Below, piece by piece: positions 1 through 9,358 of a stretch of 64,000 nt of DNA (position 1 is the stretch's first letter; every line of letters starts with the position of its first letter). Source of the DNA: Streptomyces sp. SJL17-4 (GTDB lineage: Bacteria; Actinomycetota; Actinomycetes; Streptomycetales; Streptomycetaceae). The position numbers and the translations under genes were made by a program. The notes below the pieces were generated by a model. The model worked only from the letters and a program-made list of their open reading frames with translations, was not told the origin of the DNA and searched no databases. The DNA lies in contig NZ_CP104578.1 in NCBI RefSeq assembly GCF_036826855.1, forward strand, positions 3,968,001 through 4,032,000, written 5' to 3'.

Positions 1-80
1 AAAACATCCGCACCACCGTCGACCGCGATGAAGCCGTAGCCCTTCTCCGCGTTGAACCACTTGACGGTGCCCTGAGCCAT
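1..80 (-). CDS. cspA: Cold shock protein CspA family (partial, 5' end of gene)
   Basis: Only the first 26 codons are inside the window; the gene runs off the left edge. The reading [20 protein letters not shown] carries the start of a cold-shock domain, including the RNP1-type KGYGFI RNA-binding strand. The ATG is preceded by a clear ribosome-binding site (GGGGAG about 7 nt upstream on the minus strand). Family role (known): a small single-stranded nucleic acid-binding chaperone. Which paralogue this is cannot be told from 26 residues. Confidence 0.93.
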   Translation of the reverse strand, partial: MAQGTVKWFNAEKGYGFIAVDGGADV

Positions 81-413
81 GCCTAACTCCCCTATTACTG
101 GCCCTTGCGCGGGACCCGCACTTCGCGGAACCCGGGTCAGACCCTGCGCCGGAACGCGTCGACCGCGGCTGAATGTATCTGCCCAACTGCCCTCTGCAAC
201 AGGTCAATCGAGCGAGAATTCTGGGCGCCACGGAAAGGCGAATTGGGGAGAATCCCTTGAATTACGGGGCAAGTCGGGCCCGGCAAAGCGTGCAGAAGGT
301 ACACAACGCGCACGCACTTTGGCTGCTTCTTGTCGTGCGGGGACGCATTCTCATATGCGCCCGGCATGGGCAGCGGAGGGGACTTCCCCAACTCTACCGC
401 GCTCAACCATGCA
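81..413. other. Intergenic region upstream of cspA, no gene seen
   Basis: No convincing coding sequence in either strand. It should contain the cspA promoter and a fairly long 5' untranslated leader, which is usual for cold shock genes, but I cannot place the promoter with confidence. Open frames here lack ribosome-binding sites and known motifs. Confidence 0.5.
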
Positions 414-453
414 GAATTGCCCCTTCCGCTTTATGGCGCGGAAGGGGCAATTC
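414..453 (-). terminator. Strong hairpin downstream of the sulfur-carrier gene
   Basis: Perfect 16-bp inverted repeat (left arm GAATTGCCCCTTCCGC at 414-429, right arm 438-453) with an 8-nt loop. It lies 26 nt past the stop of the MoaD/ThiS-like gene in the direction of its transcription. No U-tract follows, which is common for Streptomyces terminators. Confidence 0.7.
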
Positions 454-479
454 AAGAAAGACGGGACAAGCGATACGGG

Positions 480-755
480 TCAGCCTCCGGCGACGGCCGG
501 GATGATCGAGACGCCGGCGCCGGCCGGGGTGGCCGTCTCCAGGCCCTGCTCGAAGCGCACGTCGTCGTCGTTCACGTAGACGTTGACGAAGCGGCGCAGC
601 TTGCCCTGGTCGTCCAGGACGCGGGCGGCGATGCCCGTGTGGTTCTTCTCCAGGTCCGCGATGACCTCGGCGAGGGTCGTGCCCTCGGCCTGGACCTCGG
701 ACCGACCGCCCGTGTAGGTGCGGAGGATGGTGGGGATGCGGACGTTCACGGCCAT
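480..755 (-). CDS. MoaD/ThiS-family sulfur carrier protein (CysO-like)
   Basis: 91-residue ubiquitin-fold sulfur carrier. The family signature is the C-terminal diglycine, here ending IIPAVAGG exactly at the stop, so the glycine can be adenylated and converted to a thiocarboxylate without processing. The body (MAVNVRIPTILRTY..., FVNVYVNDDDVRF) matches CysO/MoaD-type carriers rather than short ThiS. It sits 32 nt downstream of the threonine-synthase-like gene, in the same direction and under the same SAM riboswitch. That context suggests it donates sulfur for homocysteine or cysteine synthesis rather than for molybdopterin, since no moa genes are nearby. The family call is firm; the pathway is inferred. 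Confidence 0.88.
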   Translation of the reverse strand: MAVNVRIPTILRTYTGGRSEVQAEGTTLAEVIADLEKNHTGIAARVLDDQGKLRRFVNVYVNDDDVRFEQGLETATPAGAGVSIIPAVAGG

Positions 756-787
756 GTCTTCGTAACCTTTCAGCGGTCCAGCGGTCT

Positions 788-2074
788 TCAGTGGGCCAGG
801 CCGGCGTCGCGGAACGCGTCCAGGCTCGGGCGGATGGTGACGGTCGCCTGAGAGGTGTCGGCCACCGCGTCCAGGGTCTTGAGGCCGTCGCCGGTGTTGA
901 GGACGACGGTGGTGAGGTTCGGGTCGATCAGCCCGTTCTCGACGAGCTTCTTCGCGACGCCGACGGTCACGCCGCCCGCGGTCTCGGCGAAGATGCCCTC
1001 GGTCTGCGCGAGGAGCTTGATCGCGTCCACGACCTGCTCGTCGTCGACGTCCTCCACCGCGCCACCCGTCCGGCGGGCGATGTCGAGGACGTACGGGCCG
1101 TCGGCCGGGTTGCCGATCGCCAGCGACTTGGCGATCGTGTTCGGCTTCTGGGGCCGTACGACGTCGTGGCCGGCCTTGAAGGCCACCGACACCGGGGAGC
1201 AGCCCTCGGCCTGGGCGCCGAAGATCTTGTACGGCTTGTCCTCGACGAGGCCCAGCTTGATGAGCTCCTGGAGACCCTTGTCGATCTTCGTGAGCTGGGA
1301 GCCGGAGGCGATCGGGATGACGAGCTGGTCGGGGATGACCCAGCCGAGCTGTTCGCAGATCTCGTACGCCAGCGTCTTCGAGCCCTCGCCGTAGTACGGG
1401 CGGAGGTTGACGTTGACGAAGCCCCAGCCCTCGCCCAGCGGGTCGCCGATGAGCTCGGAGCAGAAGCGGTTGACGTCGTCGTAGTTGCCCTCGATGGCGA
1501 CGAGGTCACCGCCGTAGACCCCGGCCATGACGACCTTGCCCTGCTCCAGGTCGTGCGGGATGAACACACAGGAGCGGAAGCCGGCGCGGGCGGCGGCGGC
1601 GCCGACGGCGCCGGCCAGGTTGCCCGTGGAGGAGCAGGAGAGGGTGGTGAAGCCGAAGGCGCGGGCGGCCTCGATGGCCTGGGCGACGACCCGGTCCTTG
1701 AAGGAGTGGGTCGGGTTGCCGGAGTCGTCCTTGACGAAGAGCTTGCCGGGGGCGACGCCGATCTCGCGGGCGAGGTTGTCGGCCTGGACGAGCTTGGTCC
1801 AGCCCGGGTTCAGGTTCGGCTTGTCGGCGACGTCGGCGGGGACGGGCAGCAGCGGGGCGTAGCGCCAGATGTTGGCGGGGCCGGCCTCGATCTGCTTGCG
1901 CAGTGCCTCGGGGTCACCGGTGGGGAGGTCGTACGCGACTTCGAGCGGTCCGAAACAGAGTTCGCAGGCGAAGATCGGGCCGAGCGGGAAGAATTCACCG
2001 CATTCGCGACAGGAAAGCCCGGACGCGGGACCGAGGTCGACCGAAGTGGCGGGGGTAACAGTCTGTACAGCCAT
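788..2074 (-). CDS. thrC: Threonine-synthase-like PLP enzyme under SAM riboswitch control
   Basis: 428 residues from the ATG at 2074. The N-terminus has a zinc-ribbon-like CxxC-x11-CxxC (C22, C25, C37, C40), followed by the fold-type II PLP core with the SFKD lysine near residue 123 and a phosphate-binding loop SSTGNLAGAVG. By homology it acts on O-phosphohomoserine to give threonine. The context argues for another reaction: a SAM-I riboswitch directly upstream and a sulfur carrier directly downstream point to homocysteine or methionine formation. Streptomyces normally carry a separate, shorter thrC beside hom and thrB (known). In-frame alternative starts lie at 2098 (inside the riboswitch P1 stem) and further upstream; 2074 is chosen because conserved sequence begins there and AAAGG lies 11 nt before it. 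Fold certain, substrate uncertain. Confidence 0.87.
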   Translation of the reverse strand: MAVQTVTPATSVDLGPASGLSCRECGEFFPLGPIFACELCFGPLEVAYDLPTGDPEALRKQIEAGPANIWRYAPLLPVPADVADKPNLNPGWTKLVQADNLAREIGVAPGKLFVKDDSGNPTHSFKDRVVAQAIEAARAFGFTTLSCSSTGNLAGAVGAAAARAGFRSCVFIPHDLEQGKVVMAGVYGGDLVAIEGNYDDVNRFCSELIGDPLGEGWGFVNVNLRPYYGEGSKTLAYEICEQLGWVIPDQLVIPIASGSQLTKIDKGLQELIKLGLVEDKPYKIFGAQAEGCSPVSVAFKAGHDVVRPQKPNTIAKSLAIGNPADGPYVLDIARRTGGAVEDVDDEQVVDAIKLLAQTEGIFAETAGGVTVGVAKKLVENGLIDPNLTTVVLNTGDGLKTLDAVADTSQATVTIRPSLDAFRDAGLAH

Positions 2075-2093
2075 GGAGGCGAGGCCCTTTCTC

Positions 2094-2234
2094 CTCATCT
2101 TTCCCATGACGAATTTTTCGCCATGAGACGGATTTGGCACCTTCCCTAGCCGGGAGCCTCGCTGGAGGACGAGTAACCGACTGGAGGGTTGCCGGGGCTT
2201 CAACGGGCCGTTTCCCTCTGCCCCTCTGGATGAG
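2094..2234 (-). promoter_or_regulatory. SAM-I (S-box) riboswitch
   Basis: Reading the minus strand from 2234, the leader shows the S-box core. P1 is CTCATC (2229-2234) pairing with GATGAG (2094-2099). Between them come CCAGAGGGGCAGAGGGAAAC, the GGCCC block, GATGAA-like GTTGAAGCCCCGGCAACC, a variable P3 arm, and the 3' core GGTGCCAAATCC. This order is diagnostic of SAM-binding leaders. The closing strand of P1 lies about 20 nt before the thrC-like start, next to the GGAG/AAAGG ribosome-binding region, and contains an in-frame AUG. Control is therefore probably at translation start (inference). It should switch off the operon when SAM is abundant. Confidence 0.9.
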
Positions 2235-2385
2235 CGGTATTCGATTGTGAAGCGCGGTGAACTTTCGTTCCTGCGCTCCGGCGCGGGCGGCACCCCGACG
2301 TGCATCGGGCATCCGCGTTGTTCAAGACTGTAACCGAAGGCCCGGACGCTTGGACCGGCCGTCCGAACCGCGAGATGGAGATCAC

Positions 2386-3327
2386 GTGCTGGAAGAGGTG
2401 GAGCGCTGGCTGGACCGGCGGTCCTGGTCCGTGGCGGACCGGCCGTTGGAGCGGATCCTCGCCGCCAAGCGGAACACGAAGGTCAGCGTCGTCCTGCCGG
2501 CGCTGAACGAGGAGGCGACGGTGGGTGACATCGTCGCGGTGATCCGGCGCGAGCTGATGACGGAGGCGGTGCCGCTCGTCGACGAGCTGGTGGTGATCGA
2601 CTCGGGCTCCACGGACCGTACGGCGGAGGTGGCGGCGGCCGCCGGGGCGCGGGTGGTCGCACGGGACGCGATACTCCCCCGGATACCGGCCGTGCCGGGC
2701 AAGGGCGAGGTCCTGTGGCGGTCGCTGATGGTGACCACCGGGGACGTCGTGTGCTTCATCGACGCGGACCTGCGGGACTTCTCGGCGGACTTCGTGTCGG
2801 GGATCGTGGGCCCGCTGCTGACCGACCCGGACGTGGACTTCGTAAAGGCGATGTACGACCGCCCGTTCGGAGACACTCCTGGTCAAGGGGGCCGGGTGAC
2901 GGAGCTCGTGGCCCGCCCGCTCCTCAATCTGCACTGGCCGCAGCTGGCCGGTTTCGTACAGCCGCTGGGCGGCGAGTACGCGGCGCGTCGCTCCCTCCTC
3001 GAACGGCTCCCCTTCCCGGTCGGTTACGGGGTGGAGCTCGGCCTGCTCGTGGACGCCCTGCACACGGTGGGCCTGGACGCGCTCGCGCAGGTGGACGTGG
3101 GGGTGCGCAAGCACCGGCACCAGGACGGTCTCGCGCTGGGCCGGATGGCGGCGGCGATCTACCGGACGGCGCAGCTGCGGTTGTCGCGGGGGCATCTGGT
3201 GCGGCCGCGGCTGACGCAGTTCGAGCGGGGCGAGAAGGGCTTCGAGCCGCGGACGTACGCGGTGGACACGGAGGAGCGGCCGCCGATGGCCGACATCGTG
3301 GAGTACGCGCGCCGCCGCGTGGCCTGA
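2386..3327 (+). CDS. gpgS: Glucosyl-3-phosphoglycerate synthase (GT2 family)
   Basis: 313 residues from GTG 2386, with GGAG 5 nt upstream. It transfers glucose from an NDP-glucose donor to 3-phosphoglycerate, the first step to glucosylglycerate and methylglucose polysaccharides (family knowledge). Visible motifs are the GT-A nucleotide-binding start VSVVLPALNEE, the DSGSTDRT loop, the metal-binding DAD in CFIDADLRDF, and QPLGGEYAARR followed by a VELGLLVD helix. The frame stays open upstream to 2257, but that stretch has no ribosome-binding site and overlaps the thrC promoter region. Transcribed divergently from the thrC-like gene. The osmolyte link fits the nearby trehalose genes. Confidence 0.86.
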   Translation: MLEEVERWLDRRSWSVADRPLERILAAKRNTKVSVVLPALNEEATVGDIVAVIRRELMTEAVPLVDELVVIDSGSTDRTAEVAAAAGARVVARDAILPRIPAVPGKGEVLWRSLMVTTGDVVCFIDADLRDFSADFVSGIVGPLLTDPDVDFVKAMYDRPFGDTPGQGGRVTELVARPLLNLHWPQLAGFVQPLGGEYAARRSLLERLPFPVGYGVELGLLVDALHTVGLDALAQVDVGVRKHRHQDGLALGRMAAAIYRTAQLRLSRGHLVRPRLTQFERGEKGFEPRTYAVDTEERPPMADIVEYARRRVA

Positions 3328-3417
3328 CCGCCCGAACCGACCACGGGGCCCGGCCGCCCGAACCGACCGCGTGGCGTAACGCCCGATGATGATCTGTTTT
3401 GCCTACATTGCCCTTTT

Positions 3418-5256
<1,839 letters not shown>

Positions 5257-5369
5257 CCCGGCGGCGGCACGGCGCCGCGAGAACTGATCGCCGCTCACTC
5301 ACGGTGGCCGGATACGCCCGTCTCGTATACGTACGTTTGAGCGTTTACGGGACGGGCTAGGTTCGCCCC

Positions 5370-6812
5370 ATGGCATCTGTGCTCGTGGCATCCAACCGGG
5401 GCCCTGTCTCGTACGTGCTCGGCGAGGACGATTCGCTCGACGCCCGCAGGGGCGGCGGCGGACTGGTCTCCGGGCTGAGCGCCGTCTCCTCGCAGGACAG
5501 CCTGTGGGTGTGCGCGGCGCTCGGCGAGGGCGACCGGGAGGCCGTCCGGCGCGGAATCGGCGAGCCGGGCGTCCGGATGCTGGACATCGACCCGGAGGTG
5601 TACGCCGACGCGTACAACGGCATCGCGAACTCGGTGCTGTGGTTCCTCCACCACCATCTGTACGACATCCCCCGCGAGCCGGTCTTCGACGCGGAGTTCC
5701 GGCGCCGCTGGGAGTCGTACCGCGCCTACAACCGGGCCTTCGCCGAGGCTCTGGCGGCGGAGGCGGCCGAGGGCGCGGCGGTCCTGGTCCAGGACTACCA
5801 CCTGGCGCTGGTCCCCGGAATGCTCCGCGAGCTCCGCCCCGACCTGCGGATCGGCCACTTCACGCACACGCCGTGGGCGTCCTCCGAGTACCTGCGGATG
5901 GTGCCGGACGACATCGTCGAGGAGCTGCTGTGGGGCATGCTCGGCGCGGACGAGCTGGGCTTCCACACCTGGGGATGGGCGTCGTTCTTCATCGGCTGCT
6001 GCTCTCAGCTCGACGACTCCACGGGCATGGCCCAGGGCGTCTGGCCGAGCGGCGACCCCTGGCACGGGGTGGAGTGGCGCCGCTACGGCGTCGGGAAGGG
6101 CCGGACCCGGGTCAGGGCGTACCCGCTGGGCGTGGACGGCGACGAGCTGCGCTCGCTCGCCCACCGGCCCGAGGTCGACGAGAAGCTCGTCGCGCTCCGG
6201 GCCGAGGTCGGCGACCGCAGGACCATCGTGCGCGTCGACCGCACCGAACTCTCCAAGAACATCCTCCGCGGCCTCCTCGCCTACCGGGAGCTGCTCACCG
6301 TCCACCCGGAGTGGCGCGACCGGGTGGTCCACCTGGCCTCGGCGTACCCGTCCCGGCAGGACCTGGAGTCGTACCGCGCGTACACGGCGGCGGTGGCGGA
6401 CCTGGCCGCCGAGATCAACGCGGAGTTCGGCACGGAGGACTGGCAGCCGGTGATCGTCTCCGTGGAGGACGACTTCGCCCGCTCGCTGGCCGCCTACCGC
6501 CTGGCGGACGTGGCCCTGGTGAACCCGGTGCGCGACGGCATGAACCTGGTCGCGAAGGAGATACCGGTGGTCTCGGAGGCGGGCTGCGCCCTGGTCCTGT
6601 CGACGGGCGCGGGCGCGTACCGGGAACTACGGCAGGACGCCCTGACGGTGAACCCCTTCGACGTCTCGGAGACGGCCGCCGCCCTCCACACGGCCCTGAC
6701 GATGCCGGCGCCCGAACGCGCCGACCGCACGAAGCGCCTCGCGACAGCGGCGACGGCACTGCCCCCACAGCGCTGGTTCCTGAACCAGCTGGAGGCGCTG
6801 CGGGAGGGCTGA
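5370..6812 (+). CDS. otsA: Trehalose-6-phosphate synthase
   Basis: 480 residues, the usual length for GT20 enzymes. Makes trehalose 6-phosphate from a nucleotide-glucose donor and glucose 6-phosphate. Visible are the N-terminal ASNRGPV loop with a following glycine-rich segment (GGGGLVSGL), the VQDYHLALVPGMLREL and GHFTHTPW acceptor/donor motifs, and the C-terminal RDGMNLVAKEI that closes on the sugar nucleotide. The -10-like TAGGTT ends 6 nt before the ATG and no ribosome-binding site is present, so the transcript may be leaderless. The matching phosphatase gene otsB is 5 kb away on the opposite strand, not in an operon. Confidence 0.93.
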   Translation: MASVLVASNRGPVSYVLGEDDSLDARRGGGGLVSGLSAVSSQDSLWVCAALGEGDREAVRRGIGEPGVRMLDIDPEVYADAYNGIANSVLWFLHHHLYDIPREPVFDAEFRRRWESYRAYNRAFAEALAAEAAEGAAVLVQDYHLALVPGMLRELRPDLRIGHFTHTPWASSEYLRMVPDDIVEELLWGMLGADELGFHTWGWASFFIGCCSQLDDSTGMAQGVWPSGDPWHGVEWRRYGVGKGRTRVRAYPLGVDGDELRSLAHRPEVDEKLVALRAEVGDRRTIVRVDRTELSKNILRGLLAYRELLTVHPEWRDRVVHLASAYPSRQDLESYRAYTAAVADLAAEINAEFGTEDWQPVIVSVEDDFARSLAAYRLADVALVNPVRDGMNLVAKEIPVVSEAGCALVLSTGAGAYRELRQDALTVNPFDVSETAAALHTALTMPAPERADRTKRLATAATALPPQRWFLNQLEALREG

Positions 6813-6873
6813 GCGTCACTCCCGTTCCGGATCGACGAGTGCAGAGCAGTCGCCCCCGAGGATCTCCGAGGCC

Positions 6874-7380
6874 TCAGGCCTCGCCGTCCTTGCCGCCGTC
6901 GATGACAGTCAGCTCGGTGGCCTTCGGCGCGTACGGGTCAGGGGTGCCCGCAGGAATGTTCTGGATGGCCTGCCCCTGGGCGGCCCCGTTGCCGTTGAAC
7001 ACGAAGTCGGGCCGGATACGCCAGTCACGGCCGTCCGGGTAGATGAACCCGGCCTCGGCGAGCTGCCGAAGAGCCCGCGAAACGGTCGACTGGGACATGC
7101 CCACCTGCTCGGCGAACTTGACCTGGGTCTCCACACGGACCAGACCATGGTCCTTGCGGTTCTGAAGGGCACACATCTTGTGGAACAGCCTGTAGGACGC
7201 CCCACTGAGGTCCGCCTCGGCGAGAGCGTTGTGCGCGTCGTATCCCATCGTCGTGAACCCACCTCCCCGGAACCAGAGCCCGTGCGCGGCGCCGACCGAC
7301 GAGTGCACAGTGAGGTCCTGCACCTCGCCAGTGGTCCGGTTGAGCGTCTCGATCTTGGTCACTCGTCGGGCCGCACGCAC
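6874..7380 (-). CDS. RepL-like winged-helix replication/maintenance protein (orphan)
   Basis: 168 residues from GTG 7380, supported by GGAGG 7 nt upstream. The central part (about residues 48-125) reads as a winged helix-turn-helix: FHKMCALQNRKDHGLVRVET, then FAEQVGMSQSTVSRALRQL as the recognition helix and EAGFIYPDGRDWRIRPDFVF as the wing. This resembles RepL-type plasmid replication initiators. There is no other plasmid function around it and it lies convergent to otsA, so it is either a domesticated transcription factor or a relic of an integrated plasmid. A perfect 12-bp inverted repeat sits just upstream. Function not established. Confidence 0.62.
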   Translation of the reverse strand: MRAARRVTKIETLNRTTGEVQDLTVHSSVGAAHGLWFRGGGFTTMGYDAHNALAEADLSGASYRLFHKMCALQNRKDHGLVRVETQVKFAEQVGMSQSTVSRALRQLAEAGFIYPDGRDWRIRPDFVFNGNGAAQGQAIQNIPAGTPDPYAPKATELTVIDGGKDGEA

Positions 7381-7400
7381 AGGGTACCTCCGTGACTAAA

Positions 7401-7428
7401 TGAGGCCATCCAGAGCTGGATGGCCTCA
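7401..7428. promoter_or_regulatory. Perfect inverted repeat upstream of the RepL-like gene
   Basis: Arms TGAGGCCATCCA / TGGATGGCCTCA (12 bp, perfect) around a GAGC loop, 20 bp before the GTG of the winged-helix gene. The position suits an autoregulatory operator, or an RNA hairpin in the 5' leader. Which of the two cannot be decided from sequence. Confidence 0.55.
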
Positions 7429-7833
7429 CCTAAGACCTTCACTGTGCATTCATTTTCGCATAACCCAAGCGACCACTAGGCCCTTCTATGCAATTTTGAA
7501 TAATCGATCTCCATACCTGCAACACAGCTCGGCCCTTCGTGCAGGTCAGGGGCTTGTCGCGGTCAGCTCGTCTTAATAGGGAAAGGGCACCCGCCGCGCG
7601 GGAGCCCCTGCGGTACTCGCTGCGCTCCGTTCCTCGGGGGTGCCCCACCCTCGCCCTGGGCATCCACCGGCCGCCGTGGGCCGAGGTCGGGGCATCAAAG
7701 GGAAGCGTGGCCGAGGCGGGTGGATGGTTCCCGTGCACACGTGACGGACGCCCGTCCGGCCTTCCCGCCGCTTCGGCGGGCTGTCGTGGGCCGAGGTCAC
7801 GACGGGCTTTCCCGAAGGTGCGGGCTTGGTCTC
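7429..7833. other. Intergenic stretch, partly AT-rich, no gene seen
   Basis: About 400 bp between two minus-strand genes. The part near 7440-7530 is clearly less GC-rich than its surroundings and probably holds the promoter of the RepL-like gene; a TTGCAT/TTATGC-type pair is possible but not convincing. The remainder (7560-7830) is GC-rich with small inverted repeats such as CCCGCCG cttc CGGCGGG. I see no protein motif in any frame. Confidence 0.45.
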
Positions 7834-8184
7834 CTAGGACGCCTCCGTCCGCTCCCGGCGTTCGCCGCCCCAGGCCGCCAGCGGTTCCAGGGCATCGTTG
7901 AGGCGGATGCCGTCCTTCGTGAGGGCGTACTCGACGCGCGGCGGGACCTCCTCGTAGGAGACGCGGTCCACGATGCCGTCCGCCTCCAGTTCTCGCAGGT
8001 GGGAGGCGAGGACCTTCTCGGTGATGCCCGGGATGCTTCGGCGCAGCTCGCCGAAGCGGCAGTTCGGCCGCTGGTGCAGCGCCCAGAGGATGAGCACCTT
8101 CCACTTGCCGCCGATGATCTCCATCGCGGTGTCGATGCCGCAGACGTGCCCGTCCTCGGCTCCGGGCCGGTTCAGCGTCGCCAT
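7834..8184 (-). CDS. HxlR-family transcriptional regulator
   Basis: 116 residues from ATG 8184. Family signature is visible: C near the N-terminus (HVCGIDTAMEIIGGKWKVLIL), the winged-helix core RFGELRRSIPGITEKVLASHL, then LEADGIVDRVSYEEVPPRVEY as the wing, and YALTKDGIRL. HxlR regulators respond to redox or electrophile signals, or to substrates of the neighbouring enzyme, often through the N-terminal cysteine (family knowledge). It is divergent from the imine-reductase-like gene and a palindrome lies between them, so it very likely controls that gene and itself. Confidence 0.88.
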   Translation of the reverse strand: MATLNRPGAEDGHVCGIDTAMEIIGGKWKVLILWALHQRPNCRFGELRRSIPGITEKVLASHLRELEADGIVDRVSYEEVPPRVEYALTKDGIRLNDALEPLAAWGGERRERTEAS

Positions 8185-8226
8185 GTGCCCCACCCTTCTG
8201 ACCTGTTCGCTCACCTCAGGGTAACC

Positions 8227-8244
8227 ACCCACTTCCAAGTGGGT
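8227..8244. promoter_or_regulatory. Candidate HxlR operator (palindrome)
   Basis: ACCCACTTCCAAGTGGGT, two perfect 8-bp arms around CC, in the 98-bp gap between the divergent HxlR and oxidoreductase genes. Its symmetry, size and position fit the operator of the adjacent winged-helix repressor. Binding is inferred. Confidence 0.65.
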
Positions 8245-8282
8245 ACTTGAGCAGGTCAGAGCCTCGGAGCAGTCTTGTGGTC

Positions 8283-9167
8283 ATGACAGCGAACCTGACG
8301 CAGAAGACCCCGCTCACCCTCCTCGGCCTCGGCGCCATGGGGACCGCGCTCGCCCGGACCTGGCTCGCCGCCGGTCACCCGCTGACCGTCTGGAACCGCA
8401 CCCCGGCCCGCGCGGAGGTGCTGGCCGCCGAGGGCGCGAAGGCCGTGGACAGCGTGGCCGAGGCGGTCGCGGCGAGCACCCTCGTCATCGTCTGCCTCCT
8501 CGACGACGCCTCGGTGGAGACGACCCTGGACGGCGTCGACCTGACCGGCAAGGACCTGGTCAACCTGACCACCACGACCCCCGCCCAGGCCCGGACCCGC
8601 GCCGCGTGGGCCGAGGAGCGGGGCGCCCGCTACCTGGACGGCGGCATCATGGCCGTACCGCCGATGGTCGGGATCCCGGAGGCCGGCGGCTATGTGTTCT
8701 ACAGCGGCTCGCGGGAGCTGTTCGAGCTCCACCGGGAGTCCCTCGCCGTGCCGGTCGGCACCACTTACGTCGGCGAGGACGCGGGCTTCGCGGCCCTCCA
8801 CGACGTGGCTCTGCTCAGCGCGATGTACGGGATGTTCGCCGGGGCCACGCACGCCTTCGCCCTGATCCGGCGGGAGAACATCGACCCGGTCGCGTTCGCC
8901 CCGCTGCTCGGGAACTGGATCAAGGCGATGGTCGATCCGTCGGTCGGGCAGACGGCCCGCCAGCTGGTGAGCGGCGATCTCACCGCGGACGTGGTCTCCA
9001 ACCTGGCGATGCAGGTGGCCGGCACGACGACGCTGCTGACCACCGCCGAGGAGCAGGGCGTCAGCGCGGAGCTGATCCGGCCGCAGTTCGACCTGATGCG
9101 CCGCCTCCTCGCCGTGAGCACCGGCGAGGAGGACCTGACGGGCACGGTGGACCTTCTTCTCGCGTAG
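8283..9167 (+). CDS. Imine-reductase-like NAD(P)-dependent oxidoreductase
   Basis: 294 residues, typical for the 6-phosphogluconate dehydrogenase-like imine reductases. Rossmann fingerprint LGLGAMGTALA at residues 12-22, VWNRTP after beta-2, LVNLTTTTPAQAR, and the family-typical DGGIMAVPPMVG. The long inter-domain helix region ALHDVALLSAMYGMF has Asp where one large imine-reductase group carries its catalytic Asp; a Tyr stands here in the other group (family knowledge). It could instead reduce a beta-hydroxy acid, but the lysine expected in hydroxyisobutyrate dehydrogenases is not evident. Divergent from an HxlR regulator that probably controls it. Physiological substrate unknown. Confidence 0.8.
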   Translation: MTANLTQKTPLTLLGLGAMGTALARTWLAAGHPLTVWNRTPARAEVLAAEGAKAVDSVAEAVAASTLVIVCLLDDASVETTLDGVDLTGKDLVNLTTTTPAQARTRAAWAEERGARYLDGGIMAVPPMVGIPEAGGYVFYSGSRELFELHRESLAVPVGTTYVGEDAGFAALHDVALLSAMYGMFAGATHAFALIRRENIDPVAFAPLLGNWIKAMVDPSVGQTARQLVSGDLTADVVSNLAMQVAGTTTLLTTAEEQGVSAELIRPQFDLMRRLLAVSTGEEDLTGTVDLLLA

Positions 9168-9222
9168 CGGGCGGCACCTGCGGCCGGTAGCCCGGTGCCC
9201 GGTGCCCGGCAGCCGATTACCG

Positions 9223-9262
9223 GTAGCCGGTAAATCGGCTACCGGTAATCGGTGCGACCCCC
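9223..9262 (+). terminator. Long hairpin after the imine-reductase-like gene
   Basis: Perfect 17-bp arms (9223-9239 starting CCGATTACC, and 9246-9262) with a GTAAAT loop, 55 nt past the stop. The arms are themselves built from short GCCGATTACC/GGTAGCC repeats. It also lies about 100 bp before the protease start, so it separates the two genes. Confidence 0.7.
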
Positions 9263-9358
9263 TCCTCCTGAGGGGTGGTCTCGTGTCAGACTCTGCGGCG
9301 ATCGTTCCCCCAGGCGATCCGTTTTCCCCCTCAGGCAAGCGGAAGGATCGCAACAGAC

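Noticed and set aside
2257..2385. N-terminal extension of gpgS
   Set aside because: No ribosome-binding site; overlaps the thrC promoter region; the GTG at 2386 has GGAG correctly placed.
7439..8104. 221-residue minus-strand frame covering the HxlR gene and its downstream spacer
   Set aside because: Out of frame with the HxlR domain, no family motifs, extends through repetitive GC-rich spacer.
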